Shown: positions 7,546-16,473, counted from the stretch's first letter. The stretch is 64,000 nucleotides of DNA from an uncultured Bacilli bacterium (GCA_934182615.1 CAKPRO010000010.1:1-64000); one strand, 5' to 3'. Notes: generated by a model from the letters alone, not told the origin. Numbers and translations: made by a program.

Positions 7546-8438
7546 AATATTTTTACTAGTAATTTTATTATTTTATCTATAAACCATAGCAATGGATTTT
7601 GTCTCTCTAATTCTTTATCTAAGTCATTATTATTTTTATCTTTATTATCATTATTTTCTTTATTATTATCTTCTTTTTCTGGCTCTTTAGTTGTCTCTTT
7701 ATTATCTTCTTTTAGTTCTTCTACTGGTGGTTTAGTAGTTGTAAACTTACTATAATTATTAGTCCATGCTGCATCATAATACGTATTTTCTGTTCCTAAT
7801 GCCATATATAATCCTTTGTTATAGTGGTATTTTTTTACTATTGACTCAGCATTTTTAGTTAGTAACATTTGCTTTCCACCATAACCTGCTGTTTCAGTTA
7901 GGTAGATATCTTCAGTGTTATATATCTTTGTTCCTACAATGAAAGGTCTGGCTCTAGTTTCTGATAGTTTTTCATTTATCATATTTAGAAATCTATCCCA
8001 CCCCATATCTAGTGTTCTATGAGGACAATATTTATTAGTGTAATCCTGGTGTTTTGTTACTTTATCGATATCCCAATTATATCTATTTAATATGTCTACG
8101 ATTAGATCAACTGCATTCTGTTCGGCTTTAATAAATCGGTCTCCTCCTGATAGTGAATAGCATATTTCAATGGCTATTCCTTCTCTATTTCCTTTACCAT
8201 TTCCGTCACTGGCGTGCCAACCATTTCTATTTTCAGGCAAGCCTTGAACTATTTCTTTATCATCTACAGCATAATGAAATGATGTTTCATAGTCATTATT
8301 TGTCATATAACTTATTTCATTTCGAGCAGGAGCGTCGTTAGCGGTATTATGTACTACTATTCTAGTTGGGGTCATTTCATAAGGGCATTTTAGGTAGTAT
8401 CTACTCTCTGGTACTATCTTCTTTATTATGTTTACCAT
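7527..8438 (-). CDS. N-acetylmuramoyl-L-alanine amidase, endolysin-like (Amidase_2)
   Basis: Zinc amidase that cuts between MurNAc and the stem peptide. The N-terminal half has VVHNTAND (zinc His), HASDGNGKGNREGIAIE (catalytic Glu) and KHQDYTNKYCPHR (remaining zinc ligands). A second region around 170-225 (GYGGKQML...GLYMALG) may bind the wall. A Lys/Asp/Glu/Asn-rich linker follows, and the end is a hydrophobic then basic tail, LLWFIDKIIKLLVKIFKRRKK in part, that could anchor it to the membrane. There is no signal peptide. The start (ATG after AAAGGAGG) overlaps the upstream holin gene by 38 bases. No other phage genes are present. Confidence 0.88.
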   Translation of the reverse strand: MVNIIKKIVPESRYYLKCPYEMTPTRIVVHNTANDAPARNEISYMTNNDYETSFHYAVDDKEIVQGLPENRNGWHASDGNGKGNREGIAIEICYSLSGGDRFIKAEQNAVDLIVDILNRYNWDIDKVTKHQDYTNKYCPHRTLDMGWDRFLNMINEKLSETRARPFIVGTKIYNTEDIYLTETAGYGGKQMLLTKNAESIVKKYHYNKGLYMALGTENTYYDAAWTNNYSKFTTTKPPVEELKEDNKETTKEPEKEDNNKENNDNKDKNNNDLDKELERQNPLLWFIDKIIKLLVKIFKRRKK

Positions 8439-8706
8439 TATTTCCCTCCTTTATTAATTTTTCTATATTATGAATAAGATTATATCCTGTTTCGGCGAAT
8501 AGTCCACTTAAGGTTATGGCTAAATTGAAGTCTTTGGTTATTATAAAATAGAATATTGATACTGATAGTCCAATTACTATGTTTTGTATTATTATTAGAT
8601 TGTTATTTACATAAGGACATTTTTTAGAAATAAAACCAAGTATCCATGTTAATGTCATAGTAAGTAGGGTTATTACTAGTTCGGTATTTTGATTTATGAA
8701 TTCCAT
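8401..8706 (-). CDS. Phage-type holin
   Basis: Small membrane protein predicted to form the pore that lets the adjacent amidase reach the wall. I chose the ATG at 8706 (101 residues) because GAGGTG lies seven bases before it; the in-frame GTG at 8715 is part of that ribosome binding site. It has a short N-terminus, hydrophobic segments at about 10-25 and 40-56, a less clear third segment near 65-80, and a charged C-terminus, the usual holin layout. The 38-base overlap with the amidase gene indicates a coupled lysis pair. The exact holin family is uncertain. Confidence 0.75.
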   Translation of the reverse strand: MEFINQNTELVITLLTMTLTWILGFISKKCPYVNNNLIIIQNIVIGLSVSIFYFIITKDFNLAITLSGLFAETGYNLIHNIEKLIKEGNNGKHNKEDSTRE

Positions 8707-8783
8707 GTTTTTCACCTCTATTCATAATCACTTTATTTTATGTGAAATTATTTTTTGTTGTAATAGAGATTGTCCTTAGAAAT

Positions 8784-8809
8784 AAAAAAAAGATTATATT
8801 TCTATAATC
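8784..8809 (-). terminator. Terminator of the tsaE-tsaB-rimI-tsaD operon
   Basis: Minus-strand hairpin GATTATA/TATAATC closed by a GAAA tetraloop and followed by eight T, just after the tsaD stop codon. Confidence 0.85.
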
Positions 8810-8810
8810 C

Positions 8811-9827
8811 TTATTTCCACTCTTTATATATGGTGTCTGTTGCCATAGCATTTAATGTTAGATCAGCAAAGATATTTTTTTGATAGGCAAAGTATGCAGC
8901 AGCGGCGATCATGGTAGCATTATCTGTACAGTATTTTAGTTCGGGGAATGAGAGATGGATGTTTTCTTTTTGACATTCTTCGGTTAGTTTTTCTCTTAAG
9001 CCCGCGTTAGCAGATACACCACCCGCTACGACAAGATTTGATACTTTATATTCTTTTATAGCTTTCATTGTTTTCTTTGTTATTATTCCTACGACTCTAT
9101 TTTGGAATGTCGTACATAAATTTTCTTTGTTTATGGTGTTTCCTCTTTGTTCTTCGTTATGTACAAGATTTATGACAGCGGATTTGATACCACTAAAACT
9201 AAAGTTATAGGTACTATTGTCTAGAGGATATGGTAAGTTATAGGTATCTTTTCCTAGGTGGGCTAGTTTATCTACTTTTGGTCCTCCTGGATATTCGAGA
9301 CCTAATACTTTGGCTACTTTATCATAACATTCTCCAACAGCATCATCTAGTGTTCCTCCTATTTTGGTAAAGGAATAGTCTTCTTTCATATAGATTAGTT
9401 CGGTATGTCCTCCACTTACTACTAAGGCTATTAGAGGGAATGTTAATCTTTCTTTTAGGTTATTGGCATAGATGTGTCCTATGATATGATGAACTGGTAT
9501 TAATGGTTTTCCTGTTACTAAAGAAATTGTTTTAGCGGCTTGTACTCCTATTAAAAGACTACCTATTAGTCCTGGTCCATATGTTACTCCGATAGCGGTT
9601 ATGTCTTCTAGTTTCATATTTGCTTTAGATAGAAGTTCTTCTAAAACAATTGTTATGTTTTCGATATGATTACGGCTAGCTATTTCAGGGACTACTCCTC
9701 CATAATTTTTATGAATATCTATTTGACTTAGCACAATAGTGGCTATTTCTTCACTACCATTTTTAACAATACTCATACTTGTTTCATCACAACTTGATTC
9801 TATTCCTAATATATATACATCTTTCAT
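8811..9827 (-). CDS. tsaD: tRNA N6-adenosine threonylcarbamoyltransferase
   Basis: Transfers threonylcarbamoyl from threonylcarbamoyl-AMP to A37 of ANN-decoding tRNAs, with TsaB and TsaE. The 338 residues begin with the ASKHA-fold signature GIESSCDETS, contain the metal pair HIIGHIY (about 113-117) and later GGTLDDAVGECYDKVAK and VAGGVSANAGLR. Length is standard. It is the last gene of a four-gene operon and starts directly after rimI. The carbamate-forming enzyme TsaC/Sua5 is not in the window. Confidence 0.96.
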   Translation of the reverse strand: MKDVYILGIESSCDETSMSIVKNGSEEIATIVLSQIDIHKNYGGVVPEIASRNHIENITIVLEELLSKANMKLEDITAIGVTYGPGLIGSLLIGVQAAKTISLVTGKPLIPVHHIIGHIYANNLKERLTFPLIALVVSGGHTELIYMKEDYSFTKIGGTLDDAVGECYDKVAKVLGLEYPGGPKVDKLAHLGKDTYNLPYPLDNSTYNFSFSGIKSAVINLVHNEEQRGNTINKENLCTTFQNRVVGIITKKTMKAIKEYKVSNLVVAGGVSANAGLREKLTEECQKENIHLSFPELKYCTDNATMIAAAAYFAYQKNIFADLTLNAMATDTIYKEWK

Positions 9828-10181
9828 TTACATCACCTGTTTTTCCATTAGTATAGCATCTTCATCTCCATAATAGAATTTTCTTAGGGCTACTTCTCTA
9901 AAGCCAAACTTTCTATAGAGATTTCTGGCTATTTCATTACTTACTCTTACTTCTAGAGTTATATTTACGACATGTTTTTCAATGGCTATACTTATTAATC
10001 TACTCATTAATTTGTTTCCTATTTTTTGACCACGATACTCTGGCTCAACAAGAACATTATCTATTTCCATACGGTCATAAATAAGGGAATATTTTAGATA
10101 ACCTAATACTTTATCTTCTTCAATATATTCTATATATTTTACATATGGACTTGGGTCATCTTTGATTACTTCTCTTAACAT
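9828..10181 (-). CDS. rimI: Ribosomal protein S18-alanine N-acetyltransferase
   Basis: GNAT-fold acetyltransferase of 117 residues. The acetyl-CoA loop is visible as VEPEYRGQKIGNKLM, followed by LEVRVSNEIARNLYRKFGF, the typical RimI end pattern. RimI acetylates the N-terminus of ribosomal protein S18 and is commonly encoded between tsaB and tsaD, as here. The start overlaps tsaB by seven bases and the stop abuts tsaD, so translation is coupled. It is somewhat shorter at the N-terminus than Bacillus RimI. The assignment rests partly on gene order. Confidence 0.88.
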   Translation of the reverse strand: MLREVIKDDPSPYVKYIEYIEEDKVLGYLKYSLIYDRMEIDNVLVEPEYRGQKIGNKLMSRLISIAIEKHVVNITLEVRVSNEIARNLYRKFGFREVALRKFYYGDEDAILMEKQVM

Positions 10182-10759
10182 TTTTTCTCCATTGCCTCAG
10201 GTAATTTTAAATAGATAGGGTTTACTCCATGAGGATTTTCACTTTCTAGATTCTTTGTATATGATATAATGTCCTCGATAACATAAGGGGTTGTTTGATC
10301 TATGACTACTGGGGAATATTTTTCTTTTAGTTCTTCTACTTCTTCACTAGAGGCAAACTTTTCTTCAATAGTATTATATTCTTTATCATATACGCCAACA
10401 TAATAATTATTGTGTTTAGCATCTATTGTGGTTAATAGATAATCTCCGGTATGACCTAGTACTCTTGCTTTTAAAGATGTTATGGTTACAATTCTTATTT
10501 TTTCGATATAAGCAAACATCTTGGCTATTGTTACTCCTATTCGGATACCAGTAAATGATCCTGGTCCATTTACGACGATTATTTCATCAACATTATCTGG
10601 GGATAAGTTATTATTTTTTAGAATATCACTTATATACTGAGTTACATATATGGAATGTTTTCCTGGTATGTATTCATGTATTTGAGATAATTCTTTTCCA
10701 TCTTTTACTAAGGCAATAGATACATCTTCAAGTGATGTATCTATAAATAAACTTATCAT
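10175..10759 (-). CDS. tsaB: t6A biosynthesis protein TsaB
   Basis: Non-catalytic ASKHA-fold partner of TsaD in the threonylcarbamoyl-adenosine complex. The 194 residues start with LFIDTSLEDVSIALV and contain VNGPGSFTGIRIGVTIAK, the family signature. The C-terminal part is shorter than in Escherichia coli TsaB, as is common in Firmicutes. It overlaps tsaE by four bases upstream and rimI by seven downstream. Confidence 0.93.
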   Translation of the reverse strand: MISLFIDTSLEDVSIALVKDGKELSQIHEYIPGKHSIYVTQYISDILKNNNLSPDNVDEIIVVNGPGSFTGIRIGVTIAKMFAYIEKIRIVTITSLKARVLGHTGDYLLTTIDAKHNNYYVGVYDKEYNTIEEKFASSEEVEELKEKYSPVVIDQTTPYVIEDIISYTKNLESENPHGVNPIYLKLPEAMEKKC

Positions 10760-11205
10760 ATTATGGCCTCACATATATTTACATATTTTTCCCCATGTGG
10801 TTTTAATATTAATACTCTTGTATTATCGTCAGCGATTTTGATTTTGATATCTAATCTTTCTTCTGGTAAGATATCTTTTATCATATCAGCCCATTCTATT
10901 ATGGTTACTCCACCTTTATCAAAGTATTCTTCTATTCCTATATCTTCATGTGAATCTTCTAATCTATATACATCCATATGATATAATGGTAATTCTCCGA
11001 CATACTCTTTTATTATTGTAAATGTTGGAGATGTTATCTCATCTATTCCCATAGCATGAGCAAATCCTTTAGTAAACATTGTTTTTCCACTACCTAAATC
11101 GCCATTTAAACATATTACCATGTTAGGAAACTTTTCTGATTCTATGTTTTGTGCTATTGCTATTGTTTCATTATCACTATGTGATGTTATTTTGTATTCT
11201 TCCAT
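10756..11205 (-). CDS. tsaE: t6A biosynthesis ATPase TsaE
   Basis: Small P-loop ATPase that resets the TsaB-TsaD complex. The 149 residues show Walker A GDLGSGKTMF (about 36-45), TSPTFTIIKEY and LYHMDVYRL, and the later IIEWAD. It is the first gene of the operon tsaE-tsaB-rimI-tsaD. Its leader region (11206-11500) holds hairpin repeats of the window's family instead of an obvious promoter. Confidence 0.94.
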   Translation of the reverse strand: MEEYKITSHSDNETIAIAQNIESEKFPNMVICLNGDLGSGKTMFTKGFAHAMGIDEITSPTFTIIKEYVGELPLYHMDVYRLEDSHEDIGIEEYFDKGGVTIIEWADMIKDILPEERLDIKIKIADDNTRVLILKPHGEKYVNICEAII

Positions 11206-11306
11206 CTTTCTTCACCTTTCTTTTTGTCATATTTATTATAACAAATATTACATACAAAATACAATAGTTTTATATTTTTTTTACATTATTATTTTATTTT
11301 TAATAT

Positions 11307-11371
11307 CACTGTAAGTCTTAAATAGTCTTACAGTGCTACTTATAGCCAATATTTGTATTGTCTATAAGTAG
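11307..11371 (-). repeat. Tandem-hairpin repeat, copy H
   Basis: Two adjacent stems, CACTGTAAG/CTTACAGTG (11307-11335) and CTACTTATAG/CTATAAGTAG (11336-11371). Read on the minus strand the second has the GAC...GGC top with an inner stem, and an ATATGGTTGATAT motif at the entry, nearly identical to copy G. It is 102 bases upstream of tsaE. Confidence 0.6.
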
Positions 11372-11425
11372 TATATCAACCATATCTATTATATAGAAGC
11401 AAGAAATATATACTTAAATATTGTT

Positions 11426-11495
11426 TGTTAGAGAGACAAATATTTTTGGCTCACTAACACCACGGAAAACTTAAATTTATTTAAGTTTGAAGTGG
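11426..11495 (+). repeat. Further hairpins of the same family next to copy H
   Basis: Stem GTTAGAGAG/CTCACTAAC (one A-A mismatch, 11427-11458) is topped by GAC...GGC, as in the other copies. A second stem, CCAC...AAACTTAAA/TTTAAGTTT...GTGG (11460-11495), follows. Together with copy H this fills most of the 317-base gap between tsaE and htrA. Confidence 0.5.
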
Positions 11496-11524
11496 AAAAA
11501 AATAACCTAGAATTAATCTAGATT
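11496..11524 (-). terminator. Terminator of htrA
   Basis: Minus-strand hairpin AATCTAG/CTAGGTT followed by A and seven T. It overlaps the htrA stop codon. Confidence 0.65.
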
Positions 11525-12638
11525 ATTTTGATTCTTCAAGTGTTACTTCAGAAGTTAACTCTTTACCATTTCTATTATAAGTAACTGTTACTTTATCTCC
11601 TGGATTATGTTTATATAATTCATAACGAAGTTCTGCTACTGAAGATATTTCTTCTTTTTCTAATTTAGTTATGATATCACCTTTCTTTAATCCGGCTTTT
11701 TCTGCTGGTGAAGATGATACTACTTCTAGAACTGCTACTCCTTTTTCAACACCTTTTGGTAAAGTTATTCCAGCCTGCCATAAATAATAACTATCTGTTA
11801 TATCTAACATACTTATTCCAATATATGGTCTCTTTACTGATTCACCTTTTTCAATGATACCAGCATATGATAGAGCGTCTTCTATCGGGATAGCAAAGCC
11901 CATTCCTTCAACACTATAACTTGTTGTTGAACTTGTTTTTTCTTCTGTAAGCTTTAAAGATGTTACTCCTATTACTTCTCCATTTACATTACATAATGGA
12001 CCACCACTATTACCTGGATTTAAAGCAGCATCTGTTTGTAATACTTTCATATAGTAGTCTGAAGTACTACCAGAGAATGATACTGCTACTAAACGATCTT
12101 TTCCTGATAGGATTCCTTTAGTTACTGTACCACTATAAGTATCTCCAAGTGGGGCTCCTACGGCAAAAGTAGTGTCTCCTAATTTTATTTTATCAGTGTT
12201 TCCTAATGTTGCTACTTGCTTTATACTTGCGGCGCTTACTGTTAATACTGCTATATCTGAATATGTCTCTCCTCCTAAGATTTGAGTATCTGCTGATGTT
12301 CCATCACTAAAGATTACTTTGGCAGAATCTCCTCCTGATATAACATGGTTATTAGTCATTATATAGGCTGTTGAGCCTTCTTTTTTATAGACAAAACCTG
12401 TTCCTGTTGACACTACTTTACCATCTTTATAAGTGGCTACTGTTACAGTGGCATCATATATTTTATCTACTGCTCCGGATATGCTATTTTCATTTATTGT
12501 ATAGTTTCCCCCTTTAGTTACTGAATTTGTTGTACCTCTATTTAATTGATTTATTACTAGATATGTCCATACTGAACCACCAATAAAAGCTACTAATACT
12601 AAAAGAGGTATTATTATTTTATTATTTTTCTTATTCAT
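11523..12638 (-). CDS. htrA: HtrA/DegP-family membrane serine protease
   Basis: Surface quality-control protease. The protein has a short basic N-terminus, one membrane helix (about 9-30), a trypsin-like domain with His in MTNNHVISGG, Asp in YSDIAVL and Ser in NPGNSGGPL, and one C-terminal PDZ domain (PYIGISML to the end). I chose the ATG at 12638 (371 residues). The in-frame GTG at 12647 lies inside the ribosome binding site TAGGTG and directly follows the stop codon of the upstream Abi gene. The two genes are therefore probably co-transcribed, although their functions look unrelated. Confidence 0.93.
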   Translation of the reverse strand: MNKKNNKIIIPLLVLVAFIGGSVWTYLVINQLNRGTTNSVTKGGNYTINENSISGAVDKIYDATVTVATYKDGKVVSTGTGFVYKKEGSTAYIMTNNHVISGGDSAKVIFSDGTSADTQILGGETYSDIAVLTVSAASIKQVATLGNTDKIKLGDTTFAVGAPLGDTYSGTVTKGILSGKDRLVAVSFSGSTSDYYMKVLQTDAALNPGNSGGPLCNVNGEVIGVTSLKLTEEKTSSTTSYSVEGMGFAIPIEDALSYAGIIEKGESVKRPYIGISMLDITDSYYLWQAGITLPKGVEKGVAVLEVVSSSPAEKAGLKKGDIITKLEKEEISSVAELRYELYKHNPGDKVTVTYNRNGKELTSEVTLEESK

Positions 12639-12647
12639 TATTATCAC

Positions 12648-13574
12648 CTACTTATCTATTATTTCTATATAATTTTCTGGAAATCCCATTCTATCTAATA
12701 CTTTGCTTATTGGAATGGTATCCACTCTTCCATCTAACAATTCTATTTCATATTCTATTTCTTTCATCATTAAGCGAAAGGCTTTTTTATTTAGTAATAT
12801 TTTAAAGATTATAATTACTGCAAATAAGTCATTTTTACCATAAATATATTCGCCATCCATTTTTGGTATTTCCATCATATCATGATATTCTGTATCCGGT
12901 ATTACTCTTTCGGTTTTATGTTCAAACACGATATCTTCATGAGCACATAAATTTCGATAGTTGGATAATATTATTAGTATATCTGATAATACACTTGGTG
13001 TAGTATCAAAAACTTCTGCTACTTCAATTTGGTCTTCTTTCTTTAATATAGTATATAATTCACAAACTATTCCGAATGATAATACTTTTACTAAAACCCA
13101 TAAGGGAATATAACCGTAGTTATTTATGTAGTGTATTGTAGCATTATGGGTTGTAGCATTGATTCTTATTTGCCTTTTCATCTTATCAATTAAGTCACGA
13201 ACACGGCGTGCTTTATCATGATCTTGAGTGAAGTTTTTAGGATTTAAATAATCTTTTTCACGATATCCATACTTCTTGGATAATTGATACGATATTACTG
13301 ATTTTAATTGATTTTCGATAACAAGTACATTTTTAAATATTATATTTCTAAAATTCCTATCAAATGTGAATAATGAGTATATTTCATTAAAAGTTGTACC
13401 GGGTATGAATTTTCTTTCCTTTTGCGATATAAGGAAGGCGTGACGATAACCCATTAAAAAGAAATAGTTTTCTCTGAGTAGGGTATCTTTAACGACATTT
13501 TCATCTTCAATTATAAGACCTTTGTTTTTTAATATTTCTACTTGTTCATTTATTGTCTTAAAATTTTTCTCCAC
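12648..13574 (-). CDS. Abi-family (AbiD/AbiF-like, Abi_2) HEPN protein
   Basis: Resembles phage abortive-infection proteins of the Abi_2 family, which are HEPN-fold putative RNases. The C-terminal part has SNYRNLCAHEDIV, in which RNLCAH fits the HEPN RxxxxH catalytic motif; the N-terminal part has LLRENYFFLMGYR, a family signature. I chose the GTG at 13574 (308 residues) because GGGAG is eight bases upstream. The ATG at 13589 would have almost no leader after the promoter at 13603. The gene is followed immediately by htrA. No restriction, retron or toxin partner is adjacent, so it may be a solitary defence gene or a housekeeping paralogue. Confidence 0.8.
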   Translation of the reverse strand: MEKNFKTINEQVEILKNKGLIIEDENVVKDTLLRENYFFLMGYRHAFLISQKERKFIPGTTFNEIYSLFTFDRNFRNIIFKNVLVIENQLKSVISYQLSKKYGYREKDYLNPKNFTQDHDKARRVRDLIDKMKRQIRINATTHNATIHYINNYGYIPLWVLVKVLSFGIVCELYTILKKEDQIEVAEVFDTTPSVLSDILIILSNYRNLCAHEDIVFEHKTERVIPDTEYHDMMEIPKMDGEYIYGKNDLFAVIIIFKILLNKKAFRLMMKEIEYEIELLDGRVDTIPISKVLDRMGFPENYIEIIDK

Positions 13575-13602
13575 AATATCAACTCCCATTATTCTGTATT
13601 AA

Positions 13603-13611
13603 AGTATATCA
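13603..13611 (-). promoter_or_regulatory. Extended -10 promoter of the Abi-htrA unit
   Basis: Minus strand TGATATACT, identical to the extended -10 before agrB, hpf, the HIT gene and rmuC. It predicts a start near 13596 and supports the GTG start of the Abi gene. Confidence 0.55.
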
Positions 13612-13650
13612 TAGTTTTGAAAAAAATGATATATTTTTTGTTATTTTTTT

Positions 13651-13700
13651 GAAAAATAAAAGGAATACATCTACTACTGGAGTTTAAAGTATATTCCTTT
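13651..13700 (-). terminator. Terminator overlapping the end of the 118-residue membrane protein gene
   Basis: Long minus-strand hairpin AAAGGAATA/TATTCCTTT whose loop contains the stop codon of the gene at 13674, then a T-rich stretch. Confidence 0.5.
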
Positions 13701-14030
13701 TTTTATTAGAATATCTGAAGAATTATAGTCTAATGGGACATAGCCATCTTTTAGTAGTTCTTCAATTACTATCATGTTATAGTTAGCCGCAAATAAGAGA
13801 TTTATGATAAATAGCATTGCTATACATATGATTATACCTATTACAAAGGGGATGAAGCACATTATTAAAGTTGAAACTGCTACTTCAGTCATTAACATGA
13901 TATAAAACATTTTGTAATTCTTTTTCTTGATTGGATATAAGAAGCCTAGGTAAACCATTTCTGGTATAAAGCCATAGTCACATTCTACTGGTGGTGTATA
14001 TTCATCATATTTTAAATATATTTTTTGCAT
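13674..14030 (-). CDS. Small membrane protein, DUF2628-like
   Basis: A 118-residue protein with a polar N-terminus, a central hydrophobic block (about 44-85, two close helices with FIPFVIGIIICIAMLFIINLLF) and a polar C-terminus. The pattern FLYPIKKKNYKMF followed by ANYNMIVIEELLKDGY is reminiscent of DUF2628 proteins, which have a similar two-helix core. That similarity is from memory and weak. It stands alone between cwlD and the Abi gene, with its own terminator. Confidence 0.6.
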   Translation of the reverse strand: MQKIYLKYDEYTPPVECDYGFIPEMVYLGFLYPIKKKNYKMFYIMLMTEVAVSTLIMCFIPFVIGIIICIAMLFIINLLFAANYNMIVIEELLKDGYVPLDYNSSDILIKKGIYFKLQ

Positions 14031-14095
14031 ATATTATCACCCTTCTTAGTCTCTACTAGAAGTATACACTATTTTTGTATTTTTTGAAAGGGTTT

Positions 14096-14758
14096 TTATT
14101 TATTTTGATAATATTTTTCGATTGAATCACTAATTAGAGTTATTAATTTATTTTGGTAATTGTTGTCTCTTAAAAGATAGTTATCACTTGGATTGGATAT
14201 AAAGCCTGCTTCGATTAGTACTCCAGGAGACTTTATATGTTTATACATATAGTAGGTATTGTCTTTTTTTATTTCTCTAACATTAGATATATTTTCTTTT
14301 AGATGATTAGTTATGGTCTCGGCGATAATTTTATTTTCTTTATTATTACCTGTATAAAATACTTGAAGACCTCTCCATGAAGGGGAAGGAGAAGCGTTTA
14401 AATGGATGGATATATACATATCAGGAGAAATATCATTTATATATTTGGCTCTATTGTATAAGTCGTTTCGTTTTCTATTAATAGTTGTTGTGGATAAGTC
14501 GTTGTTATCTTTACGAGTTAGGTAAACAGTTGCTCCTCTTGATATTAATTCTTTTTCTAATTTTTTTGTAAGAATTAAATTAAGTTTGCTCTCTTTGATG
14601 GGACCACTGCTGGCACCTTCATCCTTGCCACCGTGTCCGGCATCTAAAATTATTACCTTTCCCAGTAAATTTAAATTTTTTACAGTAGCAGTTACTTTGG
14701 GTAAACATAATGTGACAAGAAAAAAGCATATTATTATAAGTAGTTTATATTTATTCAT
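14096..14758 (-). CDS. cwlD: N-acetylmuramoyl-L-alanine amidase CwlD (Amidase_3)
   Basis: Zinc amidase with a signal-anchor helix (about 5-24). The catalytic domain shows LDAGHGGKDEGA (first zinc His), ESKLNLILTKKLEKEL (Glu), SIHLNASP (second His) and LIEAGFISNPSDN (catalytic Glu). The 220-residue, single-domain form with a membrane anchor matches CwlD, which with PdaA makes the muramic-delta-lactam of spore cortex. Vegetative amidases of this fold usually carry extra wall-binding domains. With spoIIR and YjcZ-like genes nearby, a sporulation role is plausible. The deacetylase at 52192 could be the partner, but this is inference. Confidence 0.85.
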   Translation of the reverse strand: MNKYKLLIIICFFLVTLCLPKVTATVKNLNLLGKVIILDAGHGGKDEGASSGPIKESKLNLILTKKLEKELISRGATVYLTRKDNNDLSTTTINRKRNDLYNRAKYINDISPDMYISIHLNASPSPSWRGLQVFYTGNNKENKIIAETITNHLKENISNVREIKKDNTYYMYKHIKSPGVLIEAGFISNPSDNYLLRDNNYQNKLITLISDSIEKYYQNK

Positions 14759-14788
14759 ATTACACCTACTTAAATATATGCTTTTTAT

Positions 14789-16441
14789 TTATTCAAAATA
14801 ACTTCCTCCAATAAACTCTCTTAATATTGAAGTTTTTGGTACGGTTTCACTTGGTATTGGTAAAACGAATTTTAATAATTCTATTAGTCTTTGGGCTACT
14901 TGATAGTTAGGATCATCTTCAGATATGGTAAATAGTAATGGTTCAGCATATGTTTTAATGACCGCTAGTTCATAGGCTAAACTGGTGTTAAACATAACAT
15001 CGGCATTATCTTGATATGGGAAGACATATTTTTCTTCACCATCACGAACATCGGACCATGAATCTAAAGTCCTTGATGGATTATAGCCTCTTGTTCTGTT
15101 ATCTCTCACCATTCTTCTTAATAATCTTAAATCAGTCATACCAATACGATTATCATTATCGATATTTAGATATGTTAATGGACTTATATATACTTTAAAC
15201 TTTTTCTTTCTAGGTATATTAGTTAATAATTCTTCATTTAAAGCATGAAGTCCTTCAATTATTAGGATATCATTATCTTTTAACTGAACTGTTCTTTTAT
15301 ATTCTTTTTTTCCTTCAATAAAGTTAAATGTTGGTACTGTTACTTTAGTTCCCTTTAACATTTTACTAACTTGACTATCAAATAATTTTACATCAATAGC
15401 ATTAAGAGACTCGAAATCCGGCTTACCATTTGGTCCTAATGGAGTTTCTGACCTTTCTAGGAAGTAGTCGTCTAATGATAGATGTGTTGGATTTAATCCT
15501 AGACTTCTTAGATACAATGATAGTTTCATGGCACTAGTTGTTTTTCCTGAACTTGATGGACCAGATAATAATATTACTTTATAATCTTCTTTATTTAAAA
15601 CTATCTGCTCTGCGATACTAAGTAATTTATAGTCCTGCATTATTTCAGATAACTGAATGATATCTCCAGCATTATTATTGGTTATAAATTCATTTAGTTC
15701 GCCTAAGTTGTTTATATTTAAATTATTTCCCCATGTTCCATATTCTTCAAGACTATTGAAGTAATTTTCATGATGGGTATATTTTACTACTTTGTTATTA
15801 TCATATATTGATGGGAATCTTACTACGACACCATGTCCTTTAATTAATGACAAGTCAAAATATTTTAAAGAACCTGTTGTATATGGAAGGTCTCCAATTA
15901 TATAGTTATAGGTATCTCCTAGTTTATATAGAGTTACAAAATTTGTTTTTATATAGAATAATGTTCTTACTTTGTCTTCTCTTTTTTTACTCTTGAAATA
16001 TGCTATGGCATCTGACTTAGATGTTTCTATTTTTGTAAAAGGTATATTTTCTTTTATTTTTTCTTTCATTATCTTTTTTATTTTTGTTATATCTTCGGTA
16101 GTTAATGGTTTATTTACTTTACAATAAATTCCTTTATCAATTGAATGCTTAACTATTATTTGAGTATCTTTACCTAAGGCTTCTACTGCGGATACTTCAA
16201 ATAGATAAAGTAATCCTTTTTCATAGATTTTATTTCCTTCTTTGGTATTTAAATCATATAAATATAGTTTACCATTTTTGGTTAGTGTTTCTTCATAGTC
16301 AATCATATTGTTGTTATAAAGAGCTCCTACTACGGTATTTGTTAATTTATCTTTTTCTTGTTCAATTATCTCTTTTAATTTTATTCCTTTTACATATTCT
16401 TTCTTTTTGTTATTATCCAAAGTTATTATTATTGTTTCCAT
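14789..16441 (-). CDS. Nucleoside (uridine) kinase with N-terminal threonyl-tRNA synthetase-like region
   Basis: The C-terminal half is a phosphoribulokinase/uridine-kinase domain with Walker A GPSSSGKTTSA (about 293-303) and SLDDYFLERSETPLG. The N-terminal half (about 1-250) resembles the TGS and editing-type regions of threonyl-tRNA synthetase. This fused form of about 550 residues occurs widely in Firmicutes and phosphorylates nucleosides, probably uridine or cytidine; the substrate cannot be read from sequence. ATG follows AAAAGGAGG. A promoter with TATAAT lies at 16474, divergent from clpP. Confidence 0.87.
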   Translation of the reverse strand: METIIITLDNNKKKEYVKGIKLKEIIEQEKDKLTNTVVGALYNNNMIDYEETLTKNGKLYLYDLNTKEGNKIYEKGLLYLFEVSAVEALGKDTQIIVKHSIDKGIYCKVNKPLTTEDITKIKKIMKEKIKENIPFTKIETSKSDAIAYFKSKKREDKVRTLFYIKTNFVTLYKLGDTYNYIIGDLPYTTGSLKYFDLSLIKGHGVVVRFPSIYDNNKVVKYTHHENYFNSLEEYGTWGNNLNINNLGELNEFITNNNAGDIIQLSEIMQDYKLLSIAEQIVLNKEDYKVILLSGPSSSGKTTSAMKLSLYLRSLGLNPTHLSLDDYFLERSETPLGPNGKPDFESLNAIDVKLFDSQVSKMLKGTKVTVPTFNFIEGKKEYKRTVQLKDNDILIIEGLHALNEELLTNIPRKKKFKVYISPLTYLNIDNDNRIGMTDLRLLRRMVRDNRTRGYNPSRTLDSWSDVRDGEEKYVFPYQDNADVMFNTSLAYELAVIKTYAEPLLFTISEDDPNYQVAQRLIELLKFVLPIPSETVPKTSILREFIGGSYFE

Positions 16442-16473
16442 ATTATTCCTCCTTTTGGATAGTCTATATTATT

